From NCBI RefSeq assembly GCF_000764305.2, contig NW_025932998.1, positions 154,010 through 218,009 of the forward strand: a stretch of 64,000 bases of DNA. Direction: 5' to 3'. The notes under the pieces are model-generated. The model had not been told where the DNA came from. It did no database searches and was given only the letters and a program-made list of their open reading frames with translations. The DNA is from Hyalella azteca (taxonomy: Eukaryota > Arthropoda > Malacostraca > Amphipoda > Hyalellidae). Below are positions 1-20,500 of this stretch, one piece after another; the stretch's first letter is position 1, and each line of letters opens with the position of its first letter. Position numbers and translations under genes: made by a program.

Positions 1-948
1 ATAATCAACGTTGAACAGAAGTTGTTCATAATACTATAGCCCTGAAATAAATAGAGGCATGCCACATTCAATCTAAAGTTATCTGCTGAAGAAATAATTA
101 TGCAACAAAGAAAATAAAATCATAAGTTGTGAACTCAAGTCTCAATGGTAACACCCTAAATTGTAGCACAAAATGCATTGCAATGATAACGATGAAATAT
201 AATGGAATTGAAATGCGAGTTCTAACTTTTGTTAGGCATTCGTGCTTTATGAGGAACCAATAAAATTCGTTCGATTTACATGAATAGACAAAAAATCGAA
301 ATTCCAATGAAGAGTTTTCAATGGAATTTTATATGGGAGTAACTTCCTGTAGTGAAGTTGGAAATGCGAGATTCAAGTTATCTATAACAGCACGAAATAA
401 ATAAAATAAATAGTCGAGACACCATGTAATGGAATCATCATTAATTAAAAATGCGGTAACTATCTAGAACGCTATGAATTCTACTGCATATTTACATTTT
501 CTTGTAAATTTTTTCTGGCTTCAAATGAGTGCAAGCCAGCTTACAATCTATCTTCCTGATTCAACACATAAATTAAATAAATAGCACATAACAAAGTTGA
601 TCCATCTAAAATCAGTAACAATAAATAAAAAATGGATAATAAGATTGGCAATAGAGGATGAAAAAGGAGGAAGACTCTTAGATGATTTTTAGGTCTAATA
701 TAAGTTGTTATCCAGCAGTTATTACCGAGGGGACAGTATCTCAATAGCTCCATTGATTAGGGTTATATTATAATATAAATAAATAAACGAAAAGTTAAAA
801 CAAAATTTCTGACAGGCAAGGATTGACCGGCTAGTAAAACAAGTGAAGGTTAACGCCATGCCATAGCCGGTAGGAATTGCCTGAGTTATTATTTTTTACC
901 AAACTTTATCACTTCTTCTAACATGTTGCTAATATCAACAACTTGGTG
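1..948. other. AT-rich 3' flank of the protease gene
   Basis: AT-rich, with several AAATAA-type runs on the plus strand. No supportable coding region. The small open frames here lack codon structure or recognisable motifs. The protease 3' UTR and cleavage site should lie here, but I see no convincing AATAAA on the minus strand. Confidence 0.5.
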
Positions 949-8535
<7,587 letters not shown>

Positions 8536-11500
8536 TTTGTGCTCAGAAATGTTACGTGTCGTAGCCGGTGAAAGACGAGATCTTATTTTATTCGGAAATA
8601 CTATCGAACTCTTTGAATAAGCCTGAAAGCTATGTTTGCAGAATGACCCGATATAAAATATTATGGCCTGTCAGCAACGGAGAGAATGGCACGGTTTTGA
8701 GCTTGTTTGTGTAGATTTAAATGAAAATATCACTTCATTATTTAGTTATGTGTCGATCAAGGGATTTAGATGAAACAACTGGGTTCACTTGGAGACAGTC
8801 GGCAGATTTTTCTTCCGCGACTTTCCGTATCTTCATCTCATGGTTACTTTTGCACTTCTGAAAAAAAGTAGATCACAGAATTAGAGTACTATATCAACTG
8901 AAACAAGCTATACACACTATGACTTGCTTAAAATATGAGTATTGATAAGCACTAAAAGTACTCTGCCGGATTCTAACTTAATTTTATAAATTCAATCCTG
9001 CAGACAATGATCATTCCTTGTAGGTATTGATGGAGGACAGGTTTCATTTCGAAAGTAGAAAATATTCGTTCAAAGGAAGGCTTCTTTCAATTTAAAACAG
9101 GTTTATGAATTAAAGTATATCATCCCTTTATGTTTAAATAATTCAGCCTGCAACATTTCTCGTGTATATAATGGGACAACAAGTTTTAACGCTTTAACTA
9201 GCTACCTCGATATTAGTGGTGACGCAGAATTGAGTAAATTGACTAATATCAAATAGTGCAAATAGTTTAACGGAAAGAAATTCGAGGCGCTGATGGAGCG
9301 CAAAGCGTGCGACGTTCTGACCATCACTGAAGATTAGCAGTGACCCATATAACACGCCAGGCCGCCTGCACCATGTGATGCAAAAGAAAGTCTCGCGACG
9401 CGCTCACTGGTCTGACCTCCCAAATAACTTTAACGTCCTATATAGTTATAAAGACACACTTGGTTTCATAAATTGCATAGTAAAATTAGCCATAAAATGT
9501 GAATCAACAACCAAATGCACATCTATAAATTGGGTCCCCGATAGGATCGTGTCCTAAGCTAGCGTAATTCAATTTATTACTGGAACCACTTTCCTAAACT
9601 TTGCTTAGCTTTTACGGTCAAAATTGAATGAGCGTGCACAAATTGGAGCCGGGGGGTTCCAATACGATTTCATGTGTCATCTTCGTGATCATGGTATTAT
9701 AAATAGCAAGTAAATTGGAAATGATTAGAAAAATAATCATCGTCAGCCCCTAAGTGATTTGGGCAAGATAAGATATAACTTAGTTCCTCCAACACTGCGG
9801 TCAACATTCCGCGGAATATTGACCCCGGTGCGGCAGGACTTGATGGTACCGAAGCTTTCACTGCCTCATGACCGAAGTAACTTCTGCAAGCTTCCTTGTA
9901 TGAAGTTGGGGCTCAAGCTAGGAGCGTTGAGGTCAGTGGGACGTGTCTCCCCCGAATGTGGTATCCGGTACACGACGCTCAACCCCGTAGCTCGCCGCGC
10001 CGTCCGCAGTCCCGGCTAAAAATGTGTGTCATGCAGGGTTAAAGCTTCGGCCCGTGGCTCCACAGTCGTGACTCATTGTAGACTCTTACTTCTGTCTAGC
10101 CGATGAGGTATGAGTTTCGCCGAGAGAAGAAAAGGTGCAATCATTTTTTCCACTCAGCATTTTAAGTCTTATGAGTTGTTTCCTACCGATGCACAGCAGT
10201 TGTAGAGCTTTGGCATCCGGCGAGCGTTTGAAACAACTCGGAACAGGGGGAAAATTTCTTAATTAATTAAATTTAAGCGAAAATTCCGTCCTTAAGTCGA
10301 AAACGAGGTGGAAAATCTCCGTAAGTGATGACCTCATTTTTCCCTAATCCTGGGTCGACCTCAATTAAGCCCTGCCTCAATTAAGCGACGAAATGTTATA
10401 ATGTAAACTTTGTTTTATGAACTTAACGAGTGCCATAGAAGTAAAACAAAATATTTCTTAAATTGTATTAATATTGATCGAAAGTTCGTAATCTTGGAAA
10501 ACCAATGCTTCCTTCTGTAGCTATGCATATAAATCTAAATTCCTTGTGTTCTTAATATGCACAATCAAGTGCGTACGTAATTCAAGAGCATTATCCACGA
10601 TTTTTTCAATAAAGTTTCAAAACTCGGTCAACCAGTGGAAAAAAAAGCATGTAAACCGCAAGCGGTAATCAAAAGGCAAATTATCAGCAACGGTTTCATC
10701 AACACTCGCGACTATAACTCATCACGGTCAACGGTTCATCTGCAACCGCAGTAATTGAGGCTCGCCTAGAAAACAAACTATTACACACTCAATTTCTAAC
10801 AATAAGTCCCCGATATATGAAGTAAGACATATTATGCTGATATAAACTTTAGAATAAAACGAATGAAATCATAACTTTTATGCAATTAGGGCGATCGAAG
10901 TTGGAGTTATAAAGTTGTTGCATTTTCTGTATCATTGCCCCGACGTTGGGAACTCATGGCAAGCAGAAACCGCTGAGCTGACCTGCAGCGCGGCAGCGAT
11001 GTAACGGAGCTCTGGCACCTGCCACCAGCACTTAGTTTGTTCATCATTAAGCCTACACTCGAAGCACATTCATCCGGTGAAGTGGGCAATGCACCGTAGT
11101 GAAGCTCAACATATTTATTACTGAAACATTGGGACGGTGTACATGAGATATGAATTTTACTTAGGAAAAAAATCGTCAGTGTCACGTACAGTGCGGTAAA
11201 TTTCAGTTTATTTCACTCACCAAAAAATGCGAATCAATGCTACAGAACCATGCAAACGGTGGTCTACATTATTGATTTGCCAGCCCAAAATTACGACTAA
11301 ATCTAGCCCGACCCAAATTCCCCAGCAAGAAATCCACCATTAGAAAAACGCTTGTCACTTGTAAAGTTCGATCATGAAGCAATATTCCATAACTATTGCT
11401 GATGAATTTAAAGCATAATTCAGTTGCTTAAAATTCATCTCAGAAACAAATAATATTATTAATTCGAGCAGAGAAAGTTGAGGAGCCTGCTACACGTACG

Positions 11501-12830
11501 GCGCATTGCAAGGCCGCATGATGGAGTCAGGCAAGTGTAACGGTCTCGACTACATGACAACACTCTTTCCTGAGGCGGGCAATTATTCCTTCCCGGATTA
11601 ACAGTTCCACTCATGCATTCCTACCGATGCCTTGAAGAATAGTAGAAACGTTGAACAGAATTATATAAACACATAGAAAGCTTGGCGTTTCATTCGATTT
11701 GATTACGAAATTCCAGTGCATCATCTAACTGAATAAAGTTTATTACCTTCCGAACTCAAATTTAACGCAAAGATTGTTCAAACTAACAGCACTGCCCTCA
11801 GAATCGTCTGCATGATCAATAAAAATGTTTACACCAACTGAAAAATTCATCAAGTTTGCGTATATACACACACTCAGTGCACAATGATAGCAAGGCCACT
11901 TATGTGACTCAGTGTCACATAATTTAAATCAAACTTTAGAAACTAAGTGGTATCCAACCCTCAGCTGCTGAGCATTATTCGTACTAGAGACATTTCACTC
12001 TCTGAATAAATACAATAGAAGATATGGTAATTGCATATATTTAGGATTCGGGTAGTCGTTTCATGTAAATTCCTCACCAAGTGAATGCTTGAGTGAAAGT
12101 GAGCCTTCAAGTCGGGAAATCGTTAATGATTCATTATAGATTATGAGGTTTTCTCATAATTTTTGAAACAATTCGAAAATATTGTACTTGTTGATAATTT
12201 AATTTCACTGCTAGTGAAGATAAACCTCTTCCAGATCTAGTGGGAGTATTGCTGTACATTGCCTAATGTAGCGCGCATATACATTAACATTTCTCTCCTC
12301 CTCCGCGTCTTGTATAGCAGGATCCGTGCTCTGCAATAGCTGGAATGAGAGAAAGCGGACGACACAACGTACGGCGTCATCACTGAACTCTACCTCGGAG
12401 ACGGTTCAGCTATGAGAATAAAACACAACCGAGTATTAAATTTTGTAGAGCGTAGTCAATTATTAAAAAAAATACTACGTATAATTTAAATAGAAAATAC
12501 AAGCAATATAGGAGTTTTTTCCTTTTTTCTATATCTCTGTGCTTGTTTCTCCAAACGATGAATGCATGACCGAAATAGGCAACACAACTCTTGCAGCACA
12601 CAAATGATTGTATCAAATGTAAGCCTCTTTTAATCGAATTAAGTAAACAGAATATATCAACAGTAAAATGTATAAGTTAGTAAAGAAACACCGAGGAACA
12701 TTTTAGGGCACCAACGATACACACGAAGCAACGTTCCACAGAAACGCCTTCACAGGTCCAAAATTTAATTGAATTAAAGAGTTTGAGTAGACAAAATAGT
12801 CTCATATCAGTGTATATGTTGCACCCATGA
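8536..12830. other. Gene-free upstream region of the protease gene
   Basis: No exon-like stretch with conserved protein motifs or phase-matched splice sites on either strand. The protease promoter should lie near the right of 8535, but no distinctive core element is clear. Short open frames at 9375-9557, 9759-10019 and 10907-11185 have no recognisable content. Confidence 0.5.
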
Positions 12831-12998
12831 GGAGGTTGTGTCACAAAGTGGCACAAGATGCCGCCATGTTGCAGGTGCCCCGGGGCATGCGTTGGACCCG
12901 CTGCGCCACATCCCCTTGTCCCTGTGACCCAAATTCTGCCACTGCCACTCACAGCGCCCAGCGCTGGACCGTGCAACACAGCTACACGATTGCCGTTT

Positions 12999-13345
12999 GG
13001 TCTCAGCTGCCGCGTTGCTTACATAAAAAAGTTACTATTTTACATTAAAAAGTGACCGTAATGCAATGACCTGGAATGACTTGGTCTCAGCTGCCGCGTT
13101 GTTTACATCAAAGAAGTTGTTATTTTACATTAAAAAGTCACTGTAATGCAATGACCTGGAATGACTTGGTCTCAGCTGCCGCGTTGCTTACATAAAAAAA
13201 GTTACTATTTTACATTAAAAAGTGACCGTAATGCAATGACTTGTTCTCAGTTGCCGCGTTGCTTACATAAAAATGTTACTATTTTACATTAAACACAGTC
13301 ACTGTGATGCGATGACTTGCAATGACTTGGTCTTAGCTACCTCGA
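12999..13345. repeat. Minisatellite, ~84-bp period, four copies
   Basis: Units begin GGTCTCAGCTGCCGCG, or close variants, at about 12999, 13083, 13168 and 13243. Each continues through an ACATAAAAAAGTTACT-like core to ATGCAATGACCTGGAATGA. Copy spacings are 84, 85 and 75 bp (the third copy lacks a short block); a decayed fifth start is near 13328. Confidence 0.85.
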
Positions 13346-14771
13346 TCCTTATATCAGAAGAGTCACCAATTGTACAATCAAGAGTCGCTGTTATGGAACA
13401 ACTGTTCTACGTTTTATACTGTCACTACGGCGAAAATTTTTCGCTCCACTGCCGTATCTTATAAAATAGTTTGATTTAATTAATGATTCTTTCACGTTAT
13501 TTACGGACGTGATAGATCAAATACTCGTGCATATTGTAGCGATTAATAAATCATAAGATAATTTTAAACTAACAATAAGTCTCCAAAATTTGAAAGCAAT
13601 CTGCAATTCATATCAATCACAGCAGCCCTTCTAGAACTAAAAACTCGTGTAATACATGAAAAAATTTGTAATGAACATGGAAATGTGTCCCAGCATGAAA
13701 AAATAAATCACACTTTCTCAAAATCCCACCCTCACCACTATATAACATCATAAATGTCCATGGCTGAACATATATTGTCCGTCAGTATTGCATTTCTCTA
13801 CTCCATGATCGTTTTACCGTGACAAATGAACTAAATCACCACTCCAGGCAGTCAAAGAGAACAAAATGAAAGTTATTAATGGAACCTTATTAACCTAAAG
13901 TATCAAGTTTAAGATACGACATCTTTAGCTTTAAAGACATGGAGAAAGATGTAATCGAGCGCAACATTGGAAACGATGAGCGTTCGAAAATGTTCAACAT
14001 TTATGAATGTACGTTCTCAGAGTGTAAGAGATCAACCTAGTTTTTTTAGTCCAAGAAAGTCTTTTATTCTGTGGCGATCAAGATTGTCCAGAGAAAAAGC
14101 AGCCCCATTATCTGTTAATGAGGAAATTTAGAGGTCATACCACAGATAACATACAAGAAATAGGACATTAAATTTAGCGTTAGTCTGCGTAGAACGTATA
14201 CGATCAGTTGGGCATTAATCAACAGATATACGTGTATAAGATAAGCCTTCGCAAATACTGGATTGTATAGCGTGTGAATCAGAATCCAGTTAAGCAACAT
14301 TTGATGAGAGCTTGATGTTTTAACCTGAATCTCAGTAGCAAGAGAGGGGAAGGGGCGGTAGTGCCACAGAGAACCTGTTCAGCTCCAAAATAGAGAGGAT
14401 AGCTGGTTGCAACTCCGTTATTTGAAGCTCCAGTTTCACTGATCATCTATTCGGCTGATGAACGAATTTACATGAAAATAACTTAAATTTCTGCCTTTCA
14501 TATCAGCTTTCAGTCGATTTAAATAAAAAAAAACTTGATGATTCGAGAAAACCGATGAGAGCGAACAATTGCAATTGCAGTGCACGAATAAAGCAGATGA
14601 ACAATAATACAAGATAAGATATTATCACAATCGGGAGAGGAAGAATCTTATATCGACCAGGGACCTGACAAACATTCGATTGGTATTCTATCGGAGCTTT
14701 AATTAAGTTAGAGTCAAAAATAAAGTTCACTGCAGAGCAGGATAACGGACTCACTTATCCGATGGGAGATA
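13346..14771. other. AT-rich stretch without recognised genes
   Basis: No convincing coding sequence, RNA gene or long repeat. Small open frames at 14115-14300 and 14503-14754 lack recognisable domains. Confidence 0.4.
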
Positions 14772-14965
14772 AGTAGATAGCATAACGAGCGCATGGCGCC
14801 ATTTTCCATAAACAGCTTAAATTATAGTTTACCAACCATTTACCCCAAATCTTACCCAACAAAATTAACAAATTTTGTTGGGTAAGATTTGGGGTAAATG
14901 GTTGGTAAACTATAATTTAAGCTGTTTATGGAAAATGGCGCCATGCGCTCGTTATGCTATCTACT
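14772..14965. repeat. Perfect 95-bp inverted repeat (long hairpin)
   Basis: Left arm 14772-14866 and right arm 14871-14965 are exact reverse complements over 95 bp with a 4-nt AACA loop (arm ends GTAGATAGCATAACG... and ...CGTTATGCTATCTAC). The centre reads CCCAACAAAATTAACAAATT. Pairing stops abruptly outside the arms. No coding content and no obvious flanking target duplication. Confidence 0.95.
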
Positions 14966-14969
14966 GAGA

Positions 14970-17373
14970 TAAACATATATTTGCTAGCAGACCGCATAAT
15001 TAGAGTTTGTTAGAATATTGCTTAGAATATTGTTGTTTTATTGATACACCATGTTTGAAGCGAATATACTTTAAGTATATACAGTCAAATAATCCACTCA
15101 ATGAAACTGATGGGTTATATAAATATAAGTTATAAGTTATTTCCGAGAAAATAGTCCGTTTCGGTTTCACATGAACGTAAATTTTACTTTCGTTTACCAC
15201 ATGAAAATATAGAATAATTTCCATCCTCCTCGCAGAAGATGAAATGAGACTAACGCGTACATGGAAGGAAAATATAAGATCTTCCAGAAATATCGCAGAA
15301 TAATGCTTGCAGAATTAACGCTGGAGTTGAAGCTTTATAAATTTTTATCTCGGGCTTGCAAAGTAATTCGTGAGAAATTATCATTATGGACACAGGCCAC
15401 AAAAATCAACAGTCTAAACTGAGAAAAAAATCTATGTCATTTTTACCAAACTCTGTTGAGTACGACACGAGTCATTCTTGCAGCTCATTACTCACGAGCT
15501 GAAGGATAACGGTTTATGGTCTAAAGACTTTCAAATTAGCCTCGCATCATTATAAGCTTCAACTTAATGAAGCCTAAGATAACGAAGACGGATCATCGCT
15601 CTAAATGAGGAATGAAAGCTGGAATAGCGGTCGTCCCAAAATAGGCCATCCCACAGTGCATACCATATGGGCAGCATCACTTTCTCCATGCTGGGAAACG
15701 ATAATGAAGATCTTGATCGACATTTTGTATTGACGGAAGCAGAGAGAGCTTGGAAGTCTTAGGCCAGTGCGCAGCCAGCGCTGGCTTACAAGAGAAAGAC
15801 AGAGCTGAAGACGAGGCCAAGAAAGCTTTAGCAGCCCACGAACCCAGAGAGAAAGCGCGGGGGCATTTCCTCTTGCTTATATGATGTACAGTGTACAGTG
15901 TACAGTGTACACGCATGATCGAGCGAACAAGACACGTCCCGGGCTCTGTTACGTGATGGCGCCTTAGGCCGTTACTACTCGATCGCTCAAATTAGTTTCC
16001 TATATTTTTTTATAGTGACAGTGCATGAAGCACCGGCAACACGATCATTTAAATTGTTTCCAATATTTGTCAAGTGAATGCGTCTAGAATAGCTACCGCA
16101 CGATCGATCATATTTGTCCCAGATTTCTGTTGCGTGACGGTGCATAAAGTAGACATAGCCCAGGCTGGCAATTTTTGGCTCTGTGTTCAATTACGTGACG
16201 CAGCCTAAGACCAAATATAAAAAAAGGCAACGCCAGCCAACTAAGTCAATTTCGCCAACATTTGTCTTTAAATTATCAATAAATGTAATATTAGAACTGC
16301 CGAGTGCCGAAGATTTTTATTAATCGAAGATAAAAATTCGAAGACCTATCAATATGTGAAATGATATGTAAATGACAATTCATCGAAGTCCCATTGCACT
16401 TTTATTAGTGATGTTCGATCGACAAATAACGGCTCATCAGTCATTTTCAGAATTTAAATACATTAGACTGAACTACAAGATGTCTTTAAATTGTTCTCTC
16501 CAAAGGTTTAGATTTTTGGTGAGACTAAGTTCGAAATATATGTTCAGGGTTTTTAAAGCTGGTAGCAGTTTCGAATGGAGTATAAGACCTATCGACGTTT
16601 GAATAAAGGTAAATAAATGATAAAATGCCTCCTGAAGATATTATTTTTAATTCATTGTACGAAAACCATCGATTGACCATCGAATCACATCAAATATTAT
16701 TGATATTGTAGGGATATTGATTTTTAATTACAAATAAAAAAGACATAAACTTCAAAACAAACCATCATACATTTTTTTAGTTAACAAAGTAATTAGCCTG
16801 TAGTCGAAACAGAGTAGGAAGAACAAAAGTTACAGCACAAGCAGAAGAAAGGTTCAAATTTTTATGTCAAAATAGATCATAAATTCTAACATAAAATACA
16901 GTAACAAACTCTTGGGAACAGCGATCAAAGTTGCAGAATAATCCTAAGTAGCAAATTACGACGACGAGCAGCATCGCCTCCTGAGCCGCAGCCGTCATCA
17001 TAACGGGATAGTAGCAGTAACGGCACCAAGTCCCATGGGCTGATCGTCAGCTTCTTAATCAACAATTTTATGGGTCCAGGCGCTGAATTGAAATTTGATG
17101 CAAGCTTCACGCTAGACTCCTGCGTTTGGTATTTTTTTTAATCCGAGACGAGACGAGACGAGACAACAGGCTCTGTCCCGGTTCGCAATAAAAACCGGGA
17201 CAATTTTTAGCCTTCCGTTGGAATTCCGGGACGATACCGAGACGAGACGGGACGTCCCGGTTAAAATAGGTACCTTAAAATTTCCCGGAATTTACAGCCA
17301 TTTTAACGAGACATAACGAGACTAATCAATTTTTGATGTGGTGTAAACTTTGGCTTACCGTCATACATTTATA
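14970..17373. other. Non-coding region with a degenerate ~65-bp tandem repeat
   Basis: About 15883-15913 holds a short GTGTACA-type microsatellite. About 15917-16215 holds roughly five decayed copies of a 60-70-bp unit containing CGTGACGGTGC-like and GATCGATCAT-like blocks. At 17140-17165 a short GAGAC-type run is followed by GC-rich CCCGG-containing sequence. No gene supported. Confidence 0.45.
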
Positions 17374-17535
17374 CAGAGCCGGGCAGCGCTACTTTGAAAG
17401 GCAGCGGCCGCTTCCGCTACATGCTCTAAATGTAGCGGGCGCTACCGCTACCGCTACAATGGCTTAAATGTAGTGCCGCTGCCGCTACCGACATTGTAGC
17501 GGCCGCTACATGTAGCGCGCTACTGCCCACCTCTG
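17374..17535. mobile_element. Short non-autonomous hAT-like element (MITE)
   Basis: Left end CAGAGCCGGGCAGCGCTAC and the right end (read inward CAGAGGTGGGCAGTAGCGCG) form an imperfect terminal inverted repeat of hAT type. The interior is 162 bp of (G)CTACCGCTAC-type palindromic low complexity. No coding capacity. I could not find a clean 8-bp target duplication, so the boundaries are tentative. Related GTAGCGGGCGCTAC sequence recurs near 17710-17765. Confidence 0.5.
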
Positions 17536-20500
17536 GTAACAACTAACATGTTGACACTATTAACAGGCTGAGGTTGACAACATTACAACGAAATCTTTCG
17601 TAGAGTTTTATTTTGTAATTAATATTATGTATGTATCATGCTGGTTTTAAATAATATTTAATACTATTAGGTAAATCTAAAGGCTTTATCTATAAATGTA
17701 GAGGTAACGCTGTAGCGGCAAAACCTCGTATCGCTACTTAAATATGTAGCGGGCGCTACCACTTCACGCATCACGGACATGGCTCGCATGATAGCATCGT
17801 GTCGATCATGTAACGGCCGGCGGGATATGCGAGGAGTGGCAACACAACGGGGAACCGCAGCGCTACGGCCAACGGAAGATTGGGTAATTTTAATAGCAGT
17901 CTATTGATTGTAGTAGAAAGCCGCTGTCGCGCATGCCATGCAGTGTATCAATGAGGAGGTATTAGAAGCATTGTTGTTTCACAGCGGAGGTGTTGAGATG
18001 TCGCTAGTCTATTGCAACGTAACAGGATATTGCTGGCAATTATCTAAGTTGCACACTCTGAGTTGTATTAGTTATTTATAATGAAACAGTTTTAGAGAAC
18101 TACAATAATATAAAATTGACTGAATGCTATTATTTAAATAAAGCAATATTAATTCATTATATGAAATCATTATTGCGATGGAAAACAATTAACATTAATT
18201 GAATTAAACAATTAAATTTCTAGTGGAAATGAAAACGAAAACTTCTACGATAAATCAACCTTATCTTATTCCTGATTTCTAAACTGAAGTCCAGAATACA
18301 CAAACAAATGCTATCAGGATAAAAAAATATGTAAAATATGCAGTACTAAAGGACAGCAAAGATTTTGCAAGTACGCGCGTGATGCATGTCGATAATTTTC
18401 TTTGAAACTTATCGTTAACGGTAACCATATTTACACTTCAAATAAAATAGCTTCCGTGAAATAGAAGATTTTGATTATGTTTCGAAGAACTCGCCGCATG
18501 CGAACGGCTAGATCACAGTAACTTTGCCTATTTTGTTGTTGCGCTGCAGCCACTGACACTTTAAGAGTATCCCATTATACTTGAGTACATGAATACGCCG
18601 AGTGGTACAACCTCAATCAACTGTATATAGTGACAATTGTTAGAATAAGGCTGTATATGGAACGTATTCCGTATATTTGAGTTATACTCTTGAACGGATT
18701 CGTTGGAAGAACTAGTCTTCGGGTGAGAATCGTAAATTTATATATGTAGTTCGTAGTAATTGAATAAATATCTATGTTGTACACTACCACAATGATAATC
18801 AATATCTGCTTTAGGTGTATTTTACACAATAAAAACGCCAAACTTTGTGAAATGTACTGCGTGTCTTGACTTGTGCAGTGCATGCAGGTCGGTTTCAAGG
18901 ACAACCCTTGAGGAAATTGTCGCCAGTAATCTTATACCTAAATTATGTTTCTCATTTCGAAGCAAAATTATTGTCAATTGAATTTAAAAGGTGCATAGAA
19001 CATAGGAAACAAGAAGAAGTAAGAGGGGAAGTAGCTATGCAAGCATTAAGTAACCTTGCCGACCTTGTCAGAGAAACCGTCCAGCGCTGCATGATAACCT
19101 TCAGTGATGCGCTTTCTGATGTTCACAGAGCATGAGCAAGAATGGAACAGGTTCAAATTATTTGTAGCTAATAGCAAAGGAATTCTATTGAAGAATTATT
19201 ATCTGACGATGCGCTAAGACTAGGAAATTTAGTTCACATCGCATGCAGCGTTGCCATCTTACTAACACCAGGCAAGACATAGCGGCAGATGGCAACGCAC
19301 TCAGGCGTGGCATGAGAACGCAACGTTGCTGTGGGAAGTGGATTGGGATTGTAGAATTGGTTTTGCCTCTGATAAATTAGTTTTTAAAATTTATTGACGA
19401 GGTAAATTCAATAAAGTCAAAATGACCGGCAACTCCAGACGAGAAGTGTAAGCAGGCGGGACTCGAATGTTGACAAATCTTGGAAATCGAGAAGGATGCT
19501 CTGACTGAGACTTCAGACTCGGTTCACTGACTCGAGGAGGTCGCAGAGGTAGTCACGGAAAAGCTCCTCAGGCGACGGTTCGCGTGAAGGAGGAAGGCGA
19601 GTGATGGTGAGAACGATAAGATTGAACAAAAAGTTGATGGAAAGAAAATATAACCTGTTCTAGAAGGAAATGTTCTTGAAAGATACTTCAAGAGGTTGCA
19701 GTATCACATGATTTAGATTCGTAACTTTATTGCGTGCATCGAACGGAGCAACACTTCCGTCAACAAGTTAAGTACTGCTAGTCTAAGTTGCAAAAAGGCT
19801 TCTTTGGAAACACGTAAAACTCAACCCATATGCTATTCAGAAGCATCATCGTAGAGAAAACATCAACAATATTCAGAACAGAGTTTGACGCCAGCAATAC
19901 TACAAGAATTAAAGTACTACAACGATTTTAGAAATGGACGTTTTAGAAATGGACGTAAACCTGTATCCTTTCATCTAAATCCTTATGATCGAAAGGGCTG
20001 GATGAACACAAGTGCTTAATTGAAACTTGAGAAACGAATGGGACCTGATTAACTAATATAAAATACAAAAAAATCTCACAAAATGGGATTCAGCAGCTCG
20101 ATCACAAAACTGCATAGCGTAGCTTCACTCCATTCTATCACTGTATATAGGTACATTTTGCTCTGCATATTTTGTACTGAATTTTACGGATGATTTTTTT
20201 TTACTATGAGGACATCAGAGGTGGCGCTTTTTTTTTGAGCTTGCGGCGCTCGGCAGCCCTGCAATTCGTTGCAGCCAGGCCCGTCTGCGACGACAATTAA
20301 AATCCTCAGACATTTCATTGTGCGTCTCGACTGAGCTCGAACGCGAATATTGTGGTTTTCACGCGATGTGTTTCGTTTCGTTGAAGAGAGATGATCGTTA
20401 ATGGTTCTTGTAATGCATTTAAAGATTTTATTCGCAGTTTAATTAAACATATTATACTGCATTGTTTCATCTATGAAATAATACACGAGTTTGACGGTTA

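Noticed and set aside
12677..13055. Open frames on both strands over the GC-rich patch near 12.9 kb
   Set aside because: Overlapping frames on both strands, no motifs, and partly within the 84-bp repeat; more likely a GC effect than a gene.
12999..13345. CRISPR array
   Set aside because: Units are directly adjacent without unique spacers and the sequence is eukaryotic.
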